In this document: positions 1 to 7,600 of the stretch, one piece after another
How the letters are laid out: each line of letters opens with the position of its first letter
Numbering within the stretch: position 1 is the stretch's first letter
Assembly: GCA_015229045.1 (NCBI GenBank)
Contig: JADGCJ010000136.1
Span: 1-8,691 of the forward strand
DNA length: 8,691 nucleotides
Direction: 5' to 3'
Origin: Magnetococcales bacterium
Lineage (GTDB): Bacteria > Pseudomonadota > Magnetococcia > Magnetococcales > DC0425bin3
Program-made: the position numbers and the translations under genes
The notes under the pieces: generated by a model
The model's database searches: none
Told to the model about the DNA's origin: nothing
The model's input: the letters and a program-made list of their open reading frames with translations, nothing else

Positions 1-4
1 GCTA

Positions 5-38
5 CTTGACATCCAAGACAGTTGCTGGACCCCGATTC
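5..38 (+). promoter_or_regulatory. Possible heat-shock (sigma32-like) promoter of clpB
   Basis: CTTGACA at 5-11 resembles the sigma32 -35 box (CTTGAAA), and CCCCGATTC at 30-38 resembles its -10 box (CCCCATnT). The gap of 18 bases is somewhat longer than the usual spacing, which weakens the call. TTGACA at 6-11 is also a perfect sigma70 -35 hexamer, but no TATAAT-like box stands 16-18 bases downstream. A heat-shock promoter fits clpB biology. The assignment is inference from two short matches. Confidence 0.35.
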
Positions 39-64
39 GTTGCCGGGTGCTGAATGGTGACACG

Positions 65-113
65 TTTTTTTCCTTTTTCTTGTTTCATTTCTCTTTTTTC
101 CGGAGACCATCAG
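65..113 (+). promoter_or_regulatory. Pyrimidine-rich leader and ribosome binding site of clpB
   Basis: Positions 65-101 are almost entirely T and C, including T runs at 65-71 and 94-99. The tract ends directly at a GGAG Shine-Dalgarno (102-105), which lies 8 bases before the ATG at 114. This spacing decides the start of clpB: the in-frame ATG at 54 would add 20 residues encoded by the pyrimidine tract itself (Phe/Ser-rich) and has no ribosome binding site of this quality. TCTC at 90-93 is complementary to GAGA at 103-106, so weak occlusion of the Shine-Dalgarno is possible. Confidence 0.6.
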
Positions 114-2753
114 ATGCGCCAGGACCGCCTGACCACCCAATCCAGAGAAGCCATCGAAAACGCCATCGGCCTGGCCGCAAGCCACTCCCACCAACACATG
201 GAACCGGAACACCTGCTCCTGGCCTTCCTGTCACAACGCGATGGCCTGACCCGGTCGATTCTGGAAAAGGTTGGCGTCGCCGCCGACACCCTGAGCGAAG
301 GGCTGGAACAGACCCTGCGCACCTTTCCACACGTCGCCGGCACCGGCGCCGATCACATCATACCCTCGCGCCGCTTTCAGGCGGTGTGGGTGGATGCCGA
401 ACAGTTGGCCACCCGGTTGAAGGATGACTATACCTCCACCGAACACTTTCTGCTGGCCATGGCCCGCGAAAAAGAGGGTTCCGGCGGCGAACGACTCCGC
501 CAGGCCGGTGCCACGGAAAAACATCTGCTCGCCGCCTTGCAGGGGATACGCGGCGGGCAACGGGTCACCTCGCCGGACCCGGAAGGCACCTTCCAGGCCC
601 TGGAAAAATACGCCCGCGACCTGACCGCCCTGGCGCGGCAGAATAAATTGGATCCGGTGGTGGGCCGCGATGAAGAGATTCGCCGCACCATCCAGGTGTT
701 GTCACGGCGAACCAAGAACAATCCGGTGCTGATCGGCGAACCCGGCGTCGGCAAGACCGCCATCATTGAAGGACTCGCCCTGCGCATCGTGCATGGCGAT
801 GTACCGGAGTCCCTCAAGAACAGACGTCTGGTGGCCCTGGATATGGGAGCCTTGATCGCCGGCGCCAAATATCGCGGCGAGTTCGAGGAGCGCCTGAAAG
901 CGGTCCTCAAGGAGGTCCAGGATGCCAACCACGGGGTGATTCTGTTCATCGACGAGATGCACACCCTGGTGGGCGCCGGTCGCACCGACGGTGCCATGGA
1001 TGCCTCCAATCTCCTGAAACCGGCCCTGGCCCGGGGTGATCTGCATTGCGTCGGCGCCACCACCCTGGACGAATACCGCCAGCATGTCGAAAAAGATGCC
1101 GCCCTGGAGCGCCGTTTCCAGCCGGTCCTGGTCGGCGAACCCACCGTGGCCGATACCATCTCCATTCTGCGCGGCATCAAGGAGAAATACGAGCTGCACC
1201 ACGGGGTGCGCATCACGGATGCGGCCATCGTCGCGGCGACCACCCTGGCGGATCGGTATATTGCCGACCGTTTTCTGCCGGACAAGGCCATCGACCTGAT
1301 GGACGAGGCCGCCGCCACCATCCGCATGGAGATCACCTCCAAACCCCGCGCCATCGATGAGATCGACCGTAAGATTCTACAGCTGGAGATCGAACGCACC
1401 GCCCTGACCCGGGAGAGCGACCCCGCCGCCCGGGAACGGCTGGCCAGTCTGGAACAGGAACTCGGCAACCTCAAGGAGGAGTCCGCCCGCCTCACCGCCC
1501 TGTGGCAACAGGAAAAAGCGCTCCTCACCACCATCCAGACCCTCAAAGAGACCTTGGAACAAAAACGTCAGGAACTCGACGATGCCGTGCGCCGCAACCT
1601 CCTGGAAGAGGCCGGAAAGCTGCGTTATGGCCTCATTCCGGAGCTGGAACGGCAACTCGCCGCAGCCCAAACCACCGCCAAAGAGAGCGACAACCGTCTG
1701 CTGCGCGAAAAGGTCGATCAGGATGACATTGCCGCCATCGTGGCGCGCTGGAGCGGCATTCCGGTGGCGCGTCTTCTGGAAGGAGAGCGGGACAAACTGC
1801 TGCACATGGAAGCGCGTCTCGCCGAACGGGTCGTCGGTCAAACCCAGGCGCTGTCGGTCATTGCCCGGGCCGTGCGCCGGGCGCGGGCCGGCATTCAGGA
1901 TCCGCATCGCCCGCTGGGATCGTTCATTTTTCTCGGCCCCACCGGGGTGGGCAAGACCGAATTGACCAAGGCCCTGGCCGAATTTCTCTTCGACGACGAA
2001 CAGGCCCTGGTGCGTCTGGACATGTCCGAGTATGCGGAGCGCCATACCGTCGCCCGACTCATCGGAGCGCCGCCGGGCTATGTCGGCTTCGAGGACGGGG
2101 GACAGCTGACCGAAGCGGTGCGGCGACGCCCCTACAGCGTCGTTCTCCTCGACGAGATCGAGAAGGCCCATCCGGAGGTGTTCAATGTCCTGCTCCAGGT
2201 TCTCGATGATGGACGTTTGACGGACGGTCATGGGCGCACCATCAATTTTCGCCATACCCTGATCGTCATGACCTCCAACATGGGGTCGCATCTCATCCAG
2301 GAGAGGAACGACAGCCACGATCACGCCACCATGTCCAATCTGATCATGGCCGAATTGCAGGGCTTTTTCCGGCCTGAGTTTCTCAATCGTCTCGACGATA
2401 TCGTCATGTTTCATCGTCTGGTGCGAGAGCAGATGGATGCCATCGTCACCATTCAGATGCAGCGTCTGCATACCCTGCTGGAACCCCACAAAATCACCCT
2501 GGAACTGGGCGACACCGCCCGCACCCTGCTCGCCGAGCGGGGTTATGACCCGATCTATGGTGCCCGTCCCCTGAAACGGGCCATCCAGAGGCTGGTGCAG
2601 GATCCCCTGGCGGAAGGGATGCTGGCCGGACGCATCAAGGATGGCGACCATATCCGTGCCGAGGCTTCGGGTGGGGAGATCTGTTTTCAGGCAGCACTCA
2701 ACCTCTTTTCCACCTCGGCGACCAGGTCGCGCATGACGTCGGCCACGGGCTGA
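114..2753 (+). CDS. clpB: ATP-dependent chaperone/disaggregase ClpB (Hsp104 family)
   Basis: This is a cytosolic AAA+ hexamer that threads aggregated proteins through its pore and normally works with DnaK/DnaJ/GrpE. The 879-residue product has the full ClpB layout. It has an N-terminal substrate domain (about 1-145). AAA-1 carries Walker A GEPGVGKT (208-215), pore-loop KYRGEFEER with Tyr253, Walker B ILFIDE (276-281) and Arg residues 333-334. A coiled-coil middle domain follows (about 410-525, Leu/Glu/Arg-rich), which separates ClpB from ClpA and ClpC. AAA-2 carries GPTGVGKT (608-615), pore-loop GYVG (655-658), Walker B VVLLDE (676-681) and sensor-2 GARPLKR (816-822). The start at 114 follows GGAG at 102-105. 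The last ~20 residues are a Ser/Thr-rich tail beyond the usual ClpB end and run antisense into the neighbouring flavoprotein gene. It appears to be monocistronic, and no terminator is visible after it. The family call is very secure. Confidence 0.97.
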   Translation: MRQDRLTTQSREAIENAIGLAASHSHQHMEPEHLLLAFLSQRDGLTRSILEKVGVAADTLSEGLEQTLRTFPHVAGTGADHIIPSRRFQAVWVDAEQLATRLKDDYTSTEHFLLAMAREKEGSGGERLRQAGATEKHLLAALQGIRGGQRVTSPDPEGTFQALEKYARDLTALARQNKLDPVVGRDEEIRRTIQVLSRRTKNNPVLIGEPGVGKTAIIEGLALRIVHGDVPESLKNRRLVALDMGALIAGAKYRGEFEERLKAVLKEVQDANHGVILFIDEMHTLVGAGRTDGAMDASNLLKPALARGDLHCVGATTLDEYRQHVEKDAALERRFQPVLVGEPTVADTISILRGIKEKYELHHGVRITDAAIVAATTLADRYIADRFLPDKAIDLMDEAAATIRMEITSKPRAIDEIDRKILQLEIERTALTRESDPAARERLASLEQELGNLKEESARLTALWQQEKALLTTIQTLKETLEQKRQELDDAVRRNLLEEAGKLRYGLIPELERQLAAAQTTAKESDNRLLREKVDQDDIAAIVARWSGIPVARLLEGERDKLLHMEARLAERVVGQTQALSVIARAVRRARAGIQDPHRPLGSFIFLGPTGVGKTELTKALAEFLFDDEQALVRLDMSEYAERHTVARLIGAPPGYVGFEDGGQLTEAVRRRPYSVVLLDEIEKAHPEVFNVLLQVLDDGRLTDGHGRTINFRHTLIVMTSNMGSHLIQERNDSHDHATMSNLIMAELQGFFRPEFLNRLDDIVMFHRLVREQMDAIVTIQMQRLHTLLEPHKITLELGDTARTLLAERGYDPIYGARPLKRAIQRLVQDPLAEGMLAGRIKDGDHIRAEASGGEICFQAALNLFSTSATRSRMTSATG

Positions 2754-3691
2754 ACGGATTTGACCAGTCCCACGCTCTGTCCGGCCATGACCGAACCAAA
2801 CTCCACATCACCCTCAATGGCCGCCCGCCGCAGGGCACCCACCCAAAAATGTTCCAGCTCCAGAAGGGCCTCTTTGCGCTCCTTGCGCCCCTCTTTCACG
2901 TCGTTGATCAGGCGCAGCTGCATTTGATTGAAAAGATCGGTCCCCTTGTTGACCAGGGCACGTACCGGAATCACCGGCAACACCGGATCGAACTGCACGG
3001 TCACCATGGCATCGCGGGATTGGGCACGGATGAAAAGATCCTTGAATTTGGTATGCGCAATACACTCGCTGGTGCAGACAAACCGGGTACCGACCTGACA
3101 CCCTGCCGCCCCCATGGCCACCATGCTGGCGACCATGCTGCCATCGGCGATGCCACCGGCGACGAACACCGGCACCTCATCGACAAAGGGCAGAATCTCC
3201 TGGACCAACACTGCGGTGGCCACCGGACCTACATGTCCCCCGGCCTCGTGGCCCTCGATGATCAGGGCATCGGCACCCCGGCGAATCAACCGTTTGCCTA
3301 TGGCCAGCGACGGAGCGAAGACAATCACCTTGATGCCAGCGGCCTTGAGCGTCTGCATGGTATCCTGGTCCGGCAATCCGCCGGCCAAAACACAATGGGT
3401 CACCTGTTCCGCCACCACCACCGCCACCAGCTCGCCCAGACGCGGATTGAGGGTGATCAGGTTGACCCCGAAAGTATGGCTGGTACGACTGCGTACCAGA
3501 CGAATCTCCTCGCGCAACGCCTCGGGCGACATGTTGCCGGAGGCGATGACCCCGAATCCACCGGCAGCGGCAATGGCTGCCACCAGGTTGTGCTCCGAAA
3601 GCCAGGACATGGCCCCGCAAAGAATGGCATGGCGAGACCCAAGGAAACGAGTCCCACGCGACCAGGCAGCCCGCAACCGATCCACAGTCAT
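2687..3691 (-). CDS. Nitronate monooxygenase / FabK-like FMN oxidoreductase
   Basis: This is a 334-residue TIM-barrel flavoprotein of the 2-nitropropane dioxygenase family. Members either oxidise alkyl nitronates using FMN and O2 or, as FabK, reduce enoyl-ACP with NAD(P)H. Visible motifs in order are GAMSW (26-30) near the first strand, AGGFGVIASG (43-52), FGVNLI (74-79), EGHEAGGHVG (146-155) with the candidate catalytic His152, VFVAGGIADG (175-184), and GCQVGTRF (197-204) for the FMN phosphate. A C-terminal AGQSVGLV (303-310) is also typical. The start is taken at 3691: GGAG at 3702-3705 precedes it, and the longer in-frame ATG at 3757 would place the start upstream of the terminator hairpin. 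The 3' end overlaps clpB by 67 bp in convergent orientation. Motifs alone cannot separate nitronate monooxygenase from FabK, so I give no symbol. Confidence 0.88.
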   Translation of the reverse strand: MTVDRLRAAWSRGTRFLGSRHAILCGAMSWLSEHNLVAAIAAAGGFGVIASGNMSPEALREEIRLVRSRTSHTFGVNLITLNPRLGELVAVVVAEQVTHCVLAGGLPDQDTMQTLKAAGIKVIVFAPSLAIGKRLIRRGADALIIEGHEAGGHVGPVATAVLVQEILPFVDEVPVFVAGGIADGSMVASMVAMGAAGCQVGTRFVCTSECIAHTKFKDLFIRAQSRDAMVTVQFDPVLPVIPVRALVNKGTDLFNQMQLRLINDVKEGRKERKEALLELEHFWVGALRRAAIEGDVEFGSVMAGQSVGLVKSVQPVADVMRDLVAEVEKRLSAA

Positions 3692-3712
3692 GATCCATTG
3701 ACTCCACAAGCC

Positions 3713-3738
3713 AAAAAAGGCCGGGGAGACCCGGCCTT
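3713..3738 (-). terminator. Rho-independent terminator of the 124-aa gene
   Basis: On the minus strand, a perfect 9-bp stem AAGGCCGGG / CCCGGCCTT (3730-3738 with 3717-3725) and loop TCTC is followed by a run of six T (3718-3713; the first two overlap the stem). It sits 34 bases after the stop of the 3773-4147 gene and only 21 bases before the ATG of the next gene at 3691. It therefore ends the upstream transcript and may also lie within the leader of the flavoprotein gene. Confidence 0.85.
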
Positions 3739-3772
3739 GAAACAAGTTTATTGACAAAACAAAACCATGTGA

Positions 3773-4147
3773 TCAGGCAGCCCGTGCAGCGGCGGCGGCC
3801 CGCACCCGCTCGTTGCGCGCCTGAGCGGCCCGTCTGGCCGATTCGGGCAGCAGACACACCTTGAGGCGCTCTTCCAGACGCCGCAAGGCCCAACGCGGAT
3901 CAATGTTGACCAGGGAGCAGATCCAGTTGAAGGAGCCAGGCTCCATGGACGAGGAGTGGAACCATTTTTTCAAGGTGCGATAGTCGTAGCGGAAAACAGG
4001 GTCCTCCATGACGGTCGGATCCTGACGATAACGCTCCAGGGCTACCAGGTCGCGCACGGCCCGATCCATGACCGCCATCCACAAGTGGGTATCGTTATTG
4101 TCGAAGACCGGCTCGTCCAATATTTCCGCCAACACCGTTTTTTTCAT
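3773..4147 (-). CDS. Small hypothetical protein, 124 aa
   Basis: I do not recognise a named family. The product is a soluble-looking protein without signal peptide or membrane segment. Residues 1-60 are acidic and helix-prone. A central stretch reads YRTLKKWFHSSSMEPGSFNWICSL and then NIDPRWALRRLEERL (about 55-95). The pattern of an aromatic-Ser segment, then S-F-x-x-I-C, then a Leu/Ile-Asp-Pro and Arg-rich helix recalls small uncharacterised proteins of delta-proteobacteria and relatives; this is from memory and unverified. The C-terminus is an Ala/Arg-rich tail (about 104-124), possibly nucleic-acid binding. The start at 4147 is fixed by a strong GGGAGGAG Shine-Dalgarno (reverse complement of about 4154-4161). 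A longer in-frame start at 4294 would add an unlikely N-terminus. Its own terminator follows, and it is divergent from the chemotaxis genes. Confidence 0.75.
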   Translation of the reverse strand: MKKTVLAEILDEPVFDNNDTHLWMAVMDRAVRDLVALERYRQDPTVMEDPVFRYDYRTLKKWFHSSSMEPGSFNWICSLVNIDPRWALRRLEERLKVCLLPESARRAAQARNERVRAAAAARAA

Positions 4148-4365
4148 CACTCTCTCCTCCCTCAGGCAACCGTCCGAACCCTGTCCGGACAGATCACCGG
4201 CCCGTGTGGAACTCCTTGTCCGCATGCGCTGCCGTGTTGGCCCGACACCCAACCCACAGCACCAGGTGATGCCAACAGCGACGGAACAGCCCAATCAAAA
4301 CATCAATTCCGGTCGGTACATGACCCTGAAAAAAGAATCCCCCAATAAAATTCTGCCGACGCACA

Positions 4366-4380
4366 CCCCTGAAACAGGGG
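4366..4380. repeat. Short perfect hairpin CCCCTG-AAA-CAGGGG
   Basis: This is a six-base perfect inverted repeat with a 3-base loop in the divergent intergenic region. No T run follows directly on either strand, so it does not look like an intrinsic terminator. Its role is unknown. Confidence 0.4.
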
Positions 4381-4505
4381 CAAGTCATTGAAATAGGTCA
4401 AGGAGAACACCAGGGTGTGGCCACTGTGCGCACCCCCCATCCCGTTTCGCAACAGATCATAACAATAAAGCCGGGAGAATTTCATCATATTTTTTTCCTG
4501 GTTTT

Positions 4506-4529
4506 GCATGACAATCCACTTGATCATGC
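4506..4529. promoter_or_regulatory. Operator-like imperfect inverted repeat upstream of cheA
   Basis: GCATGACAA (4506-4514) faces TTGATCATGC (4520-4529). The arms are complementary over nine bases with one extra A in the right arm, and a 5-base centre separates them. The outer GCATGA/TCATGC match is perfect. It lies about 110 bp before cheA, next to the AT-richest part of the gap. The size fits a dimeric regulator site, but no regulator is identified. Confidence 0.35.
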
Positions 4530-4637
4530 GGAGTGTCGTGGGCACCATTCTCTGGTATCGGTCTTGCAGGCCGCTTGATCGACACACGGATTCGGGTTTG
4601 CATCCCAACAACCCCTGCGCTTGGAAGCGGAACGGCC

Positions 4638-7600
4638 ATGTCCGAGGAAGATGATGAACTGTTGGGGATGTTCGTCCAGGAAGCGGTCGAACACCTTGAG
4701 ACCATTGAGCCTGACCTGCTGACGCTGGAGGAAAACGGCAGCGCCACGGAGCGGGACATCATCAACCGCCTGTTTCGGGGGGTTCACTCCATCAAGGGCT
4801 CGGCGGGGTTTTTTGGCCTGACGGCCATCACCAAGCTGAGCCACACCATGGAGAACCTGCTTGGCAAGGTGCGCGACGATCCCAACGTCGCTTCGCCGAC
4901 GGTGACCGACAGTCTTTTGGCGGGACTCGACAAGCTGCAGACGATGATCAACGACGTCAGCAGCAGCGAGTCCGTGGACGCCAGCGAACAGGTGGCCCAT
5001 ATCCAGGCCCTGCTGAACGAACTGGATGGCGGTGCCGCACCGGCGGCAGCCCCACCGGCAGCACCGGCAGCGAGTGTCGAACCGGAGGCGGCAGCCGTCG
5101 AGGAGCCGCCCCCGGAAGCGGTGGACGCAGCACCTGCGGCGGAACCCGAGCCTGCCACCGAAGAGCCGGTCGCCGAAGAGGCAACCGAGTCGGCCCCGGA
5201 ACCGGAACCACCACCCTCGCAAGCCCTGGCCCGCCCTCCGGTCAAGGTCAATCTGCGCAATCTGGAGCTCTACCCGGAGGCGGTCACCCATGCCGTGCAT
5301 CACGGGCAGCTCTTCTTCGTGGTCAAGGTGCAACTCCCCAAAGACGCTGATGAGAAACGCTCCTTCTACAACAAGGTCAAAGCCCTGATGGAGTCGGTTG
5401 GCCAGGTGGTGGCCACCAACCCGGACATCACCAAGGATCCAGGTCTCGATACGGTCCATGAGGTGCTTGAGGTTCTCATGGCCACCGTGCTGGAGACCGA
5501 TCTGTTGCAGACCCTGCTGCAAGTCCCCAAGGAGAACTTCGCCCCTCTCCCCATCCCCGACTCCCTGACCCGGCTGGCAGCGGCGTTACGCCCGAAATTG
5601 CAGCCGGAGAGCGCTGCCGTCGCCGTGGCACGGCCCCGCCCCGCCGCGACCAGCGAACCGGATGACTCCACAGCCCTGGCGCCTCTCGTGACAGACGATG
5701 CGGGTTCAGGTGTCAGACGGCCACGCCTGCGCAAACCCAGTGTCGGCTTTCAGGGCCATGGCAAGGGTGCCGTCGGCAAGGGTGCCGCCGCTCCGGCAGC
5801 CGCAGCGGCGGCTGCCTCCAGCAAAGGCAACGCCCCTCCCGCCGTCGAAGAGACCCTGCGCGTCAGCGTCTCCCTGCTCGACGAACTGATCAACATGGCC
5901 GGCGAGCTGGTTCTGGCCCGCAACCAGTTGACCCGCGCCGCCACCGATGTCGCCAGCCAACACCCCAGCATCGGACCCCTGGTGCAAAACCTGGACTCCA
6001 TCACCAGCCGCATCCAGGAGAAGGTGATGCAGGCCCGCATGCAGCCGGTCAGTGTGGTCTTCAACAAATTTCCGCGCATCATTCGCGACCTGGCGCGCAA
6101 ACTGGAAAAAAAGATCGATCTGGAGCTGCGCGGCGGCGATGTCGACCTCGACAAGTCGGTGATCGAACACCTCTCCGATCCCCTCACCCACATGATCCGC
6201 AACGTGGCCGATCACGCCATCGAGGCACCCGGCGATCGCATGGCCATCGGCAAACCTGAAGCCGGACGGGTCGAACTCGCCGCCTACCATGAAAATGGCA
6301 TGGTCAACATCGCCCTGAGCGATGACGGCGCCGGCATCGATGGCAACAAAATCAAGATGAAAGCCATCGAAAAAGGCCAGATCAGCGAAGAGCAGGCCGA
6401 CGCGATGAGCGAAGAGGAGGCCCTGAACCTCATCTTCCTGCCCGGCCTCTCCATGGCGAAAAAAGTCTCCGATGTCTCCGGCCGCGGCGTCGGCATGGAT
6501 GTGGTGCGCACCAACATCGAAAAACTGGGCGGCACCGTCCATATCGAATCCAAGGTCGGACGCGGCACGCGCATCATTCTGAAACTCCCCCTCACCCTGG
6601 CCATCATTCCGGCCATGATCGTGTCGGCGGGCAATCAGCGCTTCGCCATCCCGGAGATCGGTCTGGTGGAGATCGTGCGCGTGGCGGAGTCGGACCGCTC
6701 CAATCAAATCGAAACCGTGGGCAGTGCCCCGGTCCTGCGTCTGCGCAACATGCTCCTGCCTCTGGTGGATCTGGCCGATGTGCTGGGCATCCAGCGCACC
6801 TATCCGCCCGACAGCGACGAACCCGATCAGCGCGGACGCCTCTCGGATCGCCGCACCCGGCGCCTGCGCTCGGAAGAGGCCGCCGCTGCGGCAGCTGCGA
6901 CCACCCCGGTGCGCAACAAAACCAACATGGCCAAAGGCCGCAGCGCCAGCACCGGCAACAACCGGCGCGGCAATGAGGATCGTCGCCATCCGGGCAGCCT
7001 GGTGGCCTATGTCATGGTTCTCAACGTCGGCGGCAACGAGTTCGGCATGGTGGTCGATGAGGTTCTCGACAGCGAAGAGATCGTCGTGAAACCCCTCCCC
7101 TCCTTCTTCAAGGACAACGTCTGTTTTTCGGCCACCACCATCCTGGGCGACGGCACGGTCTCCCTGATCATCGACTACGCCGGGGTCATGGAGCGCGCCA
7201 ACATCAGCTTCAGCAACGTCGAACGCGCCACCCGCATGGACCTGGACGCCGAACGCCGCGAGGCCCTGCGCGAACGGCAGAACATCATCCTGCTGGAGAC
7301 CGATACCGGCCTGCTCATGGGCATCGTCCACAGCATGGTGCGGCGCGTGGAAAAAATCTCTCCCAGTCTGCTCGTCAACATTGGCGGTCTCCCCTATGTG
7401 CGCTACGACCGCAAAACCTTCCGCGCCATCTATCCCGACCAGGTGATGGGCCTGGAGGGCATGGGCCTGGCGCCCCGCCCGGAGGGTGAGGACGAAGACA
7501 ACGATCTGTGCATGGTGGTGCCCAACATTCCGGACATCCAGGCGGGTTTGATCTTTGCGCGCATCATCGATACCCGCGAGATCAACATCGAGCTGGATAC

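Larger units (their letters stand above)
4148..4637. other. Divergent intergenic region, 490 bp
   Basis: No convincing gene lies in this gap. It is less GC-rich than its surroundings, especially at 4455-4505. It must contain the promoters of the minus-strand gene at 4147 and of cheA at 4638. I found no sigma54 (GG-N10-GC) or sigma28 (TAAA-N15-GCCGATAA) element that matches well, and no clear sigma70 pair. It contains a hairpin at 4366-4380, the 8-bp palindrome GTGGCCAC at 4417-4424, an imperfect inverted repeat at 4506-4529, and a possible 61-codon minus-strand ORF (4303-4488). Confidence 0.6.

Noticed and set aside
54..113. Longer clpB start at the ATG at 54
   Set aside because: The extra 20 residues come from the pyrimidine tract and are not ClpB-like. 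The ATG at 114 has a well-placed GGAG.
428..1546. 372-codon open frame antisense to clpB
   Set aside because: It is Arg/Ser-rich with no domain and lies opposite the conserved AAA-1 region.
1377..2651. 424-codon open frame antisense to clpB
   Set aside because: It mirrors the conserved AAA-2 region of clpB, has no recognisable motif, and is a GC-bias artefact.
2849..3754. 301-codon plus-strand frame opposite the flavoprotein gene
   Set aside because: It is His/Gly/Arg-rich without motifs. The minus strand encodes a full NMO/FabK-like barrel with its FMN-binding signatures.
4411..4435. Possible sigma54 promoter around TGGCCACTGTGCGC
   Set aside because: The GG and GC elements are not separated by the required 10 bases.
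4466..4495. Possible sigma28 flagellar promoter starting at TAAA (4466)
   Set aside because: The expected GCCGATAA box 15 bases downstream is absent; the sequence there is AT-rich and unrelated.
4533..4637. Longer cheA start at the ATG at 4533
   Set aside because: The added 35 residues do not resemble an Hpt N-terminus, whereas MSEEDDELL at 4638 starts right before the first Hpt helix.
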